Assembly: GCA_028688905.1 (NCBI GenBank)
Contig: JAQTXH010000001.1
Coordinates: 668,156-732,155 of the forward strand
DNA: 64,000 bases
DNA from: Acidiphilium sp.
GTDB lineage: Bacteria > Pseudomonadota > Alphaproteobacteria > Acetobacterales > Acetobacteraceae
Direction of reading: 5' to 3'
The position numbers and the translations under genes are program-made. Below the pieces are notes generated by a model that was not told where the DNA came from, searched no databases, and saw only the letters and a program-made list of their open reading frames with translations. Shown here in pieces: positions 37,847 through 45,087 of this stretch (the stretch's first letter is position 1; every line of letters begins with the position of its first letter).

Positions 37847-37870
37847 ATGATGGAGCCGAAGGAGGCCCCC

Positions 37871-38161
37871 ATGCCCAAGCCCCAAATCGAAGCAGAGACT
37901 GCCCGACTGGAAGCGCGCGTCCCGGTTCAGGTCTACGACCAGATGCAGCGCGCCGCCCGTCTGCGCGGCATGACCCTGACCGGCTATCTCATCGCCACGG
38001 CCGGCGAGGACGCCCGCCGCGTTGTCGAGGACGCCGACATCATGCGCCTCGCGCGCGAGGACCAAATCCGCTTCGCCGAGGCGCTGATCAATCCGCCCCG
38101 GCCGAACGCGCGGCTGGCTCGCGCGGCGAAGCGCCATGCCGAGCTGATCGAACGCCGGTGA
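37871..38161 (+). CDS. DUF1778 antitoxin (TacA-like)
   Basis: A 96-residue antitoxin with a ribbon-helix-helix start (ARLEARVPVQVYDQMQRAARLRGMTLTGYLIATAGEDA) and a C-terminal tail that should wrap the toxin. This is the DUF1778/TacA pattern seen beside GNAT toxins. The ATG at 37871 has AAGGAGG (37859-37865) at short spacing; an ATG at 37847 is an alternative. The stop overlaps the toxin's GTG start. A perfect palindrome just upstream is the likely operator. Confidence 0.9.
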   Translation: MPKPQIEAETARLEARVPVQVYDQMQRAARLRGMTLTGYLIATAGEDARRVVEDADIMRLAREDQIRFAEALINPPRPNARLARAAKRHAELIERR

Positions 38162-38664
38162 GCGTCCGCTTCGCCATCGAGCCGCTGGCGAAGGCGCACA
38201 AGCGGGATGACTTCACCTGCGGCAACGACCGGATCGACAGCTATTTTCGTGAGACCGTCTCCCAGGACGTGAAGCGGAAATACGCCACCTGTTTCGTCGC
38301 CCGGGAGATCGCGACGGACCGGGTGGCGGGCTTCTACACCCTGTCGTCCAGCAACGTGCCGTTGACCGAGGTTCCCGAGCCGATGGCGAAGAAACTGCCG
38401 CGCTACCCGACCGTTCCGGCAGTGCTCATCGGCTGGCTTGGCCGCCATAGCGACTATGCCGGACAGGGGCTTGGCGAAGCCCTGCTGTTTGACGCCATCA
38501 AGACCGTCGCCACAGCCCCGATCGGTGCCCACGCCATCTTCGCCGACGCGATCGACGACCAGGCGGCAGCCTTCTATGTGGCCTTCGGCTTTGCGCCCTT
38601 GGTGCGGCAGCCACGCACCCTCTATCTGCCGGTGGCGACGGCGTTGAACCTCACAGCGCCATGA
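38158..38664 (+). CDS. GNAT-family toxin (TacT-like)
   Basis: A 168-residue acetyltransferase of the type that acetylates the charged amino group of aminoacyl-tRNA and stops translation. It shows FTCGNDRIDSYF near the N-terminus, and the acetyl-CoA loop AGQGLGEALLFDAI (Q/RxxGxG/A pattern), then AIDDQAAAFYVAFGFAPL. GTG start at 38158 overlaps the antitoxin stop (GTGA), which fixes it. It pairs with the DUF1778 gene and probably stabilises the mobile element. Target tRNA unknown. Confidence 0.9.
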   Translation: MSVRFAIEPLAKAHKRDDFTCGNDRIDSYFRETVSQDVKRKYATCFVAREIATDRVAGFYTLSSSNVPLTEVPEPMAKKLPRYPTVPAVLIGWLGRHSDYAGQGLGEALLFDAIKTVATAPIGAHAIFADAIDDQAAAFYVAFGFAPLVRQPRTLYLPVATALNLTAP

Positions 38665-38718
38665 CGACCGCCGTCGCCCCTACGCTGTTTCAGCCCCGCG
38701 CCGCCGCGCGCAAGTCTT

Positions 38719-38727
38719 TTTACGCCA
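38719..38727 (+). repeat. related TACGCCA motif
   Basis: TTTACGCCA followed by CGGCGCGC, in the gap between the toxin gene and the small acidic gene. It matches the core of the repeats at 30533 and 35634 at 8 of 9 bases. On its own it is weak; it counts only as part of the series. Confidence 0.3.
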
Positions 38728-38797
38728 CGGCGCGCGGAGGCTTCCAGTGTAGAAAAAGGCTATTTTTTGAAGGGCCTCGTTCGTTGATTCTGGACCA

Positions 38798-39022
38798 ATG
38801 GCCAGACCTCGCAGAGAACGCCCCCCGACCGCATCGGAACAACTTGAAGCATTGCTCGGCCAACCCTGGCCGTTTGCCGGCCGGCCGCCAAAGCATGACC
38901 TCTCCACCTGGGCCGTCACCGACGACTGGCCCGAGCATATCCCGGTCACGGAAGCAGAGGTGGACGTGTTCGAGGCGTGGTTCGGCGACCTCTTCGATGA
39001 GTTGTTCGGGTCGTGCCGATGA
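38798..39022 (+). CDS. small protein upstream of the recombinase
   Basis: A 74-residue protein: basic first ten residues (ARPRRERPP), a proline-rich middle (PWPFAGRPPKHDLSTW) and an acidic, aromatic C-terminal helix (TEAEVDVFEAWFGDLFDELFG). I do not recognise it. It ends 21 bases before the recombinase ATG on the same strand and was read in preference to a larger overlapping frame that looks non-coding. Position and size would fit a recombination directionality factor or partner of the recombinase, but there is no sequence proof. Confidence 0.5.
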   Translation: MARPRRERPPTASEQLEALLGQPWPFAGRPPKHDLSTWAVTDDWPEHIPVTEAEVDVFEAWFGDLFDELFGSCR

Positions 39023-39043
39023 TGTGACAGGGAGACATACGCC

Positions 39044-40741
39044 ATGACTGTGCCGCTACGGGCCGCCCTCTATCTGCGCGTCTCGACTGCGCGGCAGGCC
39101 GAGCATGATGTCTCGATCCCGGATCAGAAGCGCCAGGGTGAAGCCTATTGCGCTTCACGCGGCTACCAGCTCGTCGAGACCTATGTGGAGCCAGGCGCGT
39201 CGGCGACTAATGACCGTCGCCCCGAGTTCCAGCGGATGATCGAGGCGGGCACGTCGAGGCCCGCGCCGTTCGACGTGGTGATCGTCCATTCGTTCAGCCG
39301 GTTCTTCCGCGATCACTTCGAGCTGGAGTTCTATGTCAGGAAGCTGGCGAAGAATGGCGTAAAACTCGTCTCCATCACCCAGGAAATGGGTGATGATCCG
39401 ATGCACGTCATGATGCGGCAGATCATGGCGCTGTTCGACGAGTATCAATCCAAAGAGAACGCCAAGCACGTCATCCGCGCCTTGAAGGAAAACGCCCGGC
39501 AGGGTTTTTGGAACGGTTCGCTGCCGCCCATCGGCTACCGTGTCGTCGCGGCGGAGCAACGTGGCGCCAAGGTCAAGAAGAAGCTGGAGATAGACCCGCT
39601 CCACGCCGAAACGGTGCGCCTGATCTACCGGCTCGCGCTCCACGGCGACGGCACCAAGGGCCAGATGGGCGTGAAGAACATCGTCAGCCACCTGAACCGC
39701 AACCGCATCTTCACGCGGGACGGAGGCCGTTGGGGCATCGGCCAAGTCCATCGCATCCTGACCCGACGCACGTATATGGGCGAGCATGAGTTCAACAAGC
39801 GGTCCAAGTCCAAGGAGTTGAAGCCGGTTGGCGAGATCGTGGTCGTGCCGGTGCCGCCGATCATAGACCGAGAGACCTTCGACGCGGTGCAGGCGCTACT
39901 CAAGGCCCGCCATCCCACGGTGACGCCATCCGCCGTCATCAGCGGCCCGACGATGCTCACCGGCTTGATCCACTGCGCCAAGTGTGGCGGCGCCATGACC
40001 ATCCGCACCGGCAAGGGCGGGCGCTATCGTTATTACGCCTGTTCGATGAAAGCCCGACAGGGGCCGACAGCCTGCGAAGGTATGGCCGTGCCGATGGACA
40101 AGCTGGACGATCTTGTCGCCAGCCATCTTGAAGACCGTCTCCTCCAGCCCGAGAGGCTGGAAACGATCCTCGCCACAGTGCTCGACCGGAGACAGGAGCG
40201 ATCCGAGCGCCAGCATGAGCACATTGGCGAACTGAACAGGCGTGCGGCCGAATCCGAAGCGCGCCTCAAGCGCCTCTACGACGCCATCGAGGCGGGTGTC
40301 GCCGACTTGAACGACCCGGCGCTCAAGGACCGCATCAACGGCCTCAAGGCCATCCGCGATCAGGCGAAGGCCGATGCCGAGCGCGCCCAGGCCATGCTTG
40401 AGAACTCCGGCAGCAAGGCCGTTACTCCGCAGATGGTGCGCACCTTCGCCGAAACCGCGCGCCGGCATATCCGCCTTGAAGGCGGTGGTTATCGCCGCGA
40501 CCATCTTCGCGCGCTCGCCCAGCGCGTGGAGGTCGCGGACGGCGAGGTCCGGATCATGGGATCGAAGTCCCGGCTATTACAGGTGCTGACCGGAAAAAAT
40601 GGCGTAGATTCAGTGCCCACTCAGGGACTGAAGTGGCGGAGGGAGTGGGATTCGAACCCACGGTACGCTTTCACGCACACACGCTTTCCAAGCGTGCGCC
40701 TTAAACCGCTCGGCCATCCCTCCGGCGTGGGCGGTTCATAG
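39044..40741 (+). CDS. serine recombinase (large, Pin/Tn4451-like)
   Basis: A 565-residue recombinase probably moving the element. Order: resolvase catalytic domain (LYLRVSTARQ, Ser14 nucleophile; FDVVIVHSFSRFFRD), recombinase domain (GFWNGSLPPIGYRV; GVKNIVSHLNRNRIFTRDGGRWGIGQVHRIL), zinc ribbon (HCAKCGGAMT...YYACS) near 310-340 and a coiled coil (about 385-460). GGGAGA lies before the ATG. Oddity: from about residue 531 the frame runs antisense through tRNA-Ser, adding EWDSNPRYAF... and a stop only at 40741, so the last ~35 residues are host-derived by insertion. Confidence 0.92.
   Translation: MTVPLRAALYLRVSTARQAEHDVSIPDQKRQGEAYCASRGYQLVETYVEPGASATNDRRPEFQRMIEAGTSRPAPFDVVIVHSFSRFFRDHFELEFYVRKLAKNGVKLVSITQEMGDDPMHVMMRQIMALFDEYQSKENAKHVIRALKENARQGFWNGSLPPIGYRVVAAEQRGAKVKKKLEIDPLHAETVRLIYRLALHGDGTKGQMGVKNIVSHLNRNRIFTRDGGRWGIGQVHRILTRRTYMGEHEFNKRSKSKELKPVGEIVVVPVPPIIDRETFDAVQALLKARHPTVTPSAVISGPTMLTGLIHCAKCGGAMTIRTGKGGRYRYYACSMKARQGPTACEGMAVPMDKLDDLVASHLEDRLLQPERLETILATVLDRRQERSERQHEHIGELNRRAAESEARLKRLYDAIEAGVADLNDPALKDRINGLKAIRDQAKADAERAQAMLENSGSKAVTPQMVRTFAETARRHIRLEGGGYRRDHLRALAQRVEVADGEVRIMGSKSRLLQVLTGKNGVDSVPTQGLKWRREWDSNPRYAFTHTRFPSVRLKPLGHPSGVGGS
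40600..40608 (-). repeat. TCTACGCCA motif in inverted orientation near the right end
   Basis: On the minus strand, TCTACGCCA; with one more base each side the 11-mer ATCTACGCCAT matches 30532-30542 exactly in opposite orientation. It lies 26 bases inside the tRNA 3' end within the recombinase 3' coding region, so it may be coincidence or a terminal inverted recombinase site. Confidence 0.3.
40634..40723 (-). tRNA. tRNA-Ser(GGA)
   Basis: A 90-nt class II tRNA with CCA encoded (40634-40636). The acceptor GGAGGGA (5' end 40723) pairs with TCCCTCC, the anticodon stem CACGC/GCGTG encloses TTGGAAA giving anticodon GGA, a long variable arm (GTGTGTGCGTGAAAGCGTAC region) follows and TTCGAAT is the T-loop. 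It reads serine codons UCC/UCU. It is the attachment site of the upstream element, whose recombinase frame covers it antisense. Confidence 0.96.
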
Positions 40742-40777
40742 CCAACAAGTGCTGCAGGCTCAAGCCGCTGGCGCGCA

Positions 40778-42187
40778 TTACTCTTCTGCGGTCGCGTTCA
40801 GCCCAAGCAATGGTTTCGCTTGCGCATAATCCACCGCTTCTACATCGCGGAGGGTGCGGCCGACGGCGCGGATGCGGACCTGGGTTTTGTCGATTTCGCC
40901 GGTCATGTCGGTCGCTCGTTTGGCCAGTTTTTCCATGGCATCGCCGAGCTTGCCCCACTCCGCCTTCACCGCGCCCAGAATCTTGCCGATCTCGCCGGCC
41001 TTGCGTTCCAGTTGCACGGTGAAATGCCCGACGCGGATGGTATGCAACAGCGCCGGCAGCAGGCTGGGGCTTTGAATGAGTACGCGGGTTTCGCGCTGGA
41101 TTGTCTCGATCAGTCCAGGAATCCGCGCCACTTCGGCGAACAACCCTTCGCTGGGTAGATAGAGGATGCCAATATCGGTGGTGCGGGGCGGGCGGATGTA
41201 TTTTTGCGCGATCTTCTTTGCCTCCAACCGGATGCGTGTTGCCAGTGCCGCAATTGCAGTCTCCTCCGCCGCACGGTCACCGGCTTCCGACGCCAGCAGC
41301 AGCCGGTCATAATCCTCGGTCGGGAATTTCGCGTCGATCGGCAGATAAACCGGCTCATCCCCCTCGCGCACCGGCATCCGCAAGGCGAATTCCACTGTCT
41401 CGTTGCTATTCGGGTCGGATTTGAAATTGGCCTCGAACGTGCCAGGCGGCAGCGTATCCTCCATGGTCTGGCGGATCTGCGCCTCGCCCCAACCGCCGCG
41501 GGATTTCACGTTGGCGAACAGGCGTTTCAAATCCCCCACCTGCACCGCGACGTTCTGCACCTGGCCGATCGCCTGCTGCACCTGGGCGAATTGCTCGGAT
41601 ACCCGCTGGAAACTTTCGCCGATCCGCTTTTCGAGGGCGGATTGCAATTGTTCATCGACCGCCGCGCGCATGGCTTCGAGCTTCGCCTCGTTGCCGACGC
41701 GAATGGTCTCCAGCTTGGCCTCGACCTGGGCGCGCAACTTCTCCTGTTCCTCGCGCAATGCGACCGAAACCAAGGAAAGATCGCGGTTGACCCGATCGGC
41801 AAGCTGGGTCTGGCTTTCGGTCAGGCGCGCAATCACGGTGAGCGTCTCGTTCAGTGCCTGCGCCCGCCCGGCCTGGGCCGCGTTTTCCGCCTCGCCGAGT
41901 TTCTGGGTGATCATCAGGGACAAATCCCCGATCGTGCCGTTGATCGCGCCATGGCTGCGGGCGAGTTGCTCGGCCTGGGCGCGCGCGCTGTCCTGCAACC
42001 GCTCGACCCCGCCGGTGAGCGATGCGCGCGCCTGTTCGGCCGTGGCGGAGGGCAACGCATCGATCACATCGCCAAACGCCGCGATCCGCCGCGCCTGCAT
42101 GAGCAGCAGCACCAGCACGATCAACAGCACCAGCACGATCAGCAGCAGCAGGCCAACAACCGCCAGCCCCGTCTCGACCGGCGGCAT
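40778..42187 (-). CDS. rmuC: DNA recombination protein RmuC
   Basis: A 469-residue protein: an N-terminal membrane segment (VGLLLLIVLVLLIVLVLLLMQ), a long coiled-coil region (about 50-215, repeatedly EAKLE, Q, E) and the RmuC nuclease-like domain (FANVKSRGGWGEAQIRQTMEDTLPPGTFEANF; VYLPIDAKFPTEDYDRLLLASEAGD). RmuC limits DNA inversions at short repeats; the exact activity is not settled. The ATG at 42187 shares its first base with the lepA stop region (1-base overlap), so it follows lepA in the same transcript. Confidence 0.95.
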   Translation of the reverse strand: MPPVETGLAVVGLLLLIVLVLLIVLVLLLMQARRIAAFGDVIDALPSATAEQARASLTGGVERLQDSARAQAEQLARSHGAINGTIGDLSLMITQKLGEAENAAQAGRAQALNETLTVIARLTESQTQLADRVNRDLSLVSVALREEQEKLRAQVEAKLETIRVGNEAKLEAMRAAVDEQLQSALEKRIGESFQRVSEQFAQVQQAIGQVQNVAVQVGDLKRLFANVKSRGGWGEAQIRQTMEDTLPPGTFEANFKSDPNSNETVEFALRMPVREGDEPVYLPIDAKFPTEDYDRLLLASEAGDRAAEETAIAALATRIRLEAKKIAQKYIRPPRTTDIGILYLPSEGLFAEVARIPGLIETIQRETRVLIQSPSLLPALLHTIRVGHFTVQLERKAGEIGKILGAVKAEWGKLGDAMEKLAKRATDMTGEIDKTQVRIRAVGRTLRDVEAVDYAQAKPLLGLNATAEE

Positions 42188-43992
42188 CAGGCGTCCATTT
42201 TCAGCGCGGCGAGAAAGGCAGTCTGCGGGATTTCGACCTTGCCGAACTGGCGCATCCGCTTTTTGCCCTCTTTCTGCTTATCGAGCAGTTTGCGCTTACG
42301 CGAAATATCGCCGCCGTAGCACTTCGCCGTCACGTCCTTCGACAGCGCGCTGATGGTTTCGCGGGCGATCACCCGTCCGCCGATTGCGGCCTGGATCGCG
42401 ATCTTGAACAATTGCTTGGGAATCAGATCCTTCAGCTTGGCGCAAATCGCCCGCCCGCGGGTCTCCGCGACCGAGCGATGGGCAATGAACGCCAACGCGT
42501 CAACTGGTTCCAGGTTAACCAGGATCGCGATTTTGACCAGATCGCTCTCGACGTAATTATCGATCTGATAATCGAAACTGGCATAGCCACGCGAGATCGA
42601 CTTCAGCCGGTCATAGAAATCGAACACCACCTCGTTGAGGGGCAACCGGTACACCGCCATCGCCCGGTTACCCACATAGGTCAGGTCCGCCTGCTGGCCG
42701 CGCCGTTCATTACATAAGGTGAGCACTGCACCGAGATACTCATCCGGCACCATGATGGTCGCCTTGATCCACGGCTCCTCGATATGCGCGATCACCGAGC
42801 CATCGGGCATGTCCGCCGGATTATGTAAATCCATCGTCTCGCCGTTGGTCTTGGTCAGCCGGTAGACCACTGACGGCGCGGTTGCGATCAAATCGAGGTC
42901 GAACTCGCGTGATAGTCTTTCCTGCACGATTTCCAGATGCAGCAACCCCAGAAATCCGCAGCGGAACCCGAATCCCAGCGCCGCCGAAGTTTCCGCTTCA
43001 TAGTGAAAGCTCGCATCGTTCAGCCGCAGACGCCCCAGGCTTTCGCGCAGTTTCTCGAAATCATCGGCATCGACCGGAAACAATCCACACCACACCACCG
43101 GAATCGAGGGCTTGAAACCTGGCAACGCGATCGTCGCCGGATGCCGATCGTCGGTGATCGTGTCGCCCACATTGCAATCGGCGACGGTCTTGATCGCGGC
43201 GGTGATGTAGCCGATCTCGCCCGGTCCCAGATCGTCCTCCGGCCGCAGCTTCGGCGCGAACACGCCGACCTGCTCCACCGTATGGACCGCGCCGGACGAC
43301 ATCATCCTGATCCGCATGCCCTTGCGCAGCCGGCCATTCTTGATCCGCACCAGAATGATCACGCCGAGATACTGGTCGTACCAGCTATCGACCAGCAGGG
43401 CGGTCAGCGGCGCGTTTTCATCGCCCACCGGCGGCGGCAGGCGGGTGACCAACGCTTCCAGCACGGTATCGATGTTCAGCCCGGTCTTGGCCGAGATTTC
43501 CAGCGCATCGGAGGCATCGAGCCCGATCACGTCCTCGATCTGCTGCTTGACCCGGTCGGGCTCCGCCGCCGGCAGGTCGATCTTGTTGAGCACCGGGACG
43601 ATTTCGTGATTGGCGTCGATCGCTTGGTACACATTGGCGAGAGTCTGCGCTTCCACGCCCTGCGACGCATCGACCACCAGCAGCGAGCCTTCGCACGCGG
43701 CCAGCGAGCGGCTCACCTCATAGGCGAAATCAACATGGCCGGGCGTGTCCATCAAATTGAGAATATAGGTCTTGCCGTCCTTGGCCGGGTAGCTCAGCCG
43801 CACCGTCTGCGCCTTGATGGTGATGCCGCGCTCTTTTTCGATATCCATGCTGTCGAGCACCTGCTCGGTCATCTCCCGCGCGGTCAGGGCGCCGGTGGTC
43901 TGGATTAGCCGATCCGCCAGGGTCGATTTGCCATGGTCGATATGGGCGATGATCGAAAAATTGCGGATCAGTTCGGTGGGGGTCGTGGTCAT
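42187..43992 (-). CDS. lepA: elongation factor 4 (LepA)
   Basis: A ribosome-binding GTPase of 601 residues, the usual length. G1 is [15 protein letters not shown]3 is [13 protein letters not shown]4 is NKIDLPAA; domains II, III and V follow and the LepA-specific C-terminal domain ends in [31 protein letters not shown] at 43992. Immediately followed by rmuC; divergent from ppgK across 162 bases. Confidence 0.98.
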   Translation of the reverse strand: MTTTPTELIRNFSIIAHIDHGKSTLADRLIQTTGALTAREMTEQVLDSMDIEKERGITIKAQTVRLSYPAKDGKTYILNLMDTPGHVDFAYEVSRSLAACEGSLLVVDASQGVEAQTLANVYQAIDANHEIVPVLNKIDLPAAEPDRVKQQIEDVIGLDASDALEISAKTGLNIDTVLEALVTRLPPPVGDENAPLTALLVDSWYDQYLGVIILVRIKNGRLRKGMRIRMMSSGAVHTVEQVGVFAPKLRPEDDLGPGEIGYITAAIKTVADCNVGDTITDDRHPATIALPGFKPSIPVVWCGLFPVDADDFEKLRESLGRLRLNDASFHYEAETSAALGFGFRCGFLGLLHLEIVQERLSREFDLDLIATAPSVVYRLTKTNGETMDLHNPADMPDGSVIAHIEEPWIKATIMVPDEYLGAVLTLCNERRGQQADLTYVGNRAMAVYRLPLNEVVFDFYDRLKSISRGYASFDYQIDNYVESDLVKIAILVNLEPVDALAFIAHRSVAETRGRAICAKLKDLIPKQLFKIAIQAAIGGRVIARETISALSKDVTAKCYGGDISRKRKLLDKQKEGKKRMRQFGKVEIPQTAFLAALKMDA

Positions 43993-44154
43993 TGCACCTC
44001 CTTAGTCGCATTTTGCGTCACTGTCAGCGGTGCGGCAGGCGCGGAGGGTCTTCCATTGTCGCGCCGGGTTGTGCGACAATTTCATGGCGCGATTGAAATT
44101 GCCGATGGCGCGCGCCAAATCGGCAAGGCGGGAATTCAACCCGGAGATGAAACA

Positions 44155-44916
44155 ATGGACCTTCCGCTACAATCCATGCCGGAACTTCAACCGGTGGCCT
44201 CAGATCCGCGAACGCTCTGTATCGATATTGGCGGTAGCCATATCAAGGCCGCCCTGGTCGCACCCGACGGTGCGCTGCTGACCAATTATGAACGTATTAT
44301 AACCCCGGTCGGCAGCCCGCCTGCCGTTGTTGTCGACACGATCGACGCGCTGATCGCCCCGCTCGGCGATTTCGACCGGATCTCGACCGGGTTTCCCGGT
44401 GCCGTTCGTGATGGTATCGTGCTGACCGCGCCCAATCTCGGCACTGCCGCGTGGCACGGTTTCAAGCTGGCCGAGCGCCTCTCCGCACGTCTGGGTCGGC
44501 CGGCGCGCCTGGCCAATGACGCGACAGTGCAGGGCTTAGGGGCGATTTCCGGGCGGGGTCTCGAATGTACGATCACCCTGGGGACCGGCATGGGGTTCGC
44601 GCTGTTCGTGGATGGTGAAGCGACACCGCATCTCGAAATGGGGCAACACAACGCCTATAAAAAACGCAGCTACGACGAATTCGTCGGCCATGCCGCGCTT
44701 GAACGTGTCGGGTTGCGCAAATGGAACAAGCAAGTGTTGCACACGATCGACGCGCTGCGCGTTCTGGTCAATTTCGACATCCTTTATATCGGCGGCGGCA
44801 ACGCGATCGCAGTCAACTTCGATATCCCGGCCGATGTCCATCTGGTGTCGAACGAGACCGGCGTCACCGGTGGCGTCCGATTGTGGGATGGTGTGCCGGG
44901 ACGTGCCCGGCGATGA
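44155..44916 (+). CDS. ppgK: polyphosphate glucokinase (ROK family)
   Basis: A 253-residue kinase making glucose-6-phosphate, probably from polyphosphate or ATP. The ROK start LCIDIGGSHIKAALV binds the phosphate donor, followed by FPGAV, LANDATVQGLGAI, and ITLGTGMGFALF. The segment GQHNAYKKRSYDEFVGHAALERVGLRKWNKQV resembles the PpgK-specific Tyr/Lys/Trp region, which is why PpgK is preferred over plain Glk. GGAGATGA lies upstream of the ATG at 44155. It stands 172 bases before tal-pgi and would feed glucose into that pathway. Confidence 0.85.
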   Translation: MDLPLQSMPELQPVASDPRTLCIDIGGSHIKAALVAPDGALLTNYERIITPVGSPPAVVVDTIDALIAPLGDFDRISTGFPGAVRDGIVLTAPNLGTAAWHGFKLAERLSARLGRPARLANDATVQGLGAISGRGLECTITLGTGMGFALFVDGEATPHLEMGQHNAYKKRSYDEFVGHAALERVGLRKWNKQVLHTIDALRVLVNFDILYIGGGNAIAVNFDIPADVHLVSNETGVTGGVRLWDGVPGRARR

Positions 44917-45087
44917 TCACGTTGTGGGCACTGGTGGCGAACCCGGCCCGCCATTACGTGACATTGCGCCGTCACTTCCCCATCTTGCGTGATGCTAATC
45001 TTGCGTGATGGATAACGGGTCCGCGCGATCGCTCATGTCGATTTTGTGCCGCTGAACCATCCACGACCAGCTCAAGGAGATCTTTCG

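Larger units (their letters stand above)
30533..40633. mobile_element. integrative mobilizable element at tRNA-Ser(GGA)
   Basis: About 10 kb with an unknown gene, a restriction-modification pair, a DUF3363 relaxase, TacA-TacT, a small acidic protein and a serine recombinase, between host genes yjdM and rmuC. The right end is set by the tRNA-Ser 3' end (40634), into which the recombinase frame reads. The left end is not proven: I take the 17-bp repeat at 30533, which recurs at 35634. No long copy of the tRNA 3' end is visible at the left; for a serine recombinase only a very short core would be duplicated. No type IV secretion genes are in view, so it could be mobilised but not self-transmitted. 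Confidence 0.65.

Noticed and set aside
38661-39047. Frame of 128 residues over the gap before the recombinase
   Set aside because: Overlaps the 74-residue gene in another frame; composition looks like a shadow, and it begins inside the toxin's end.
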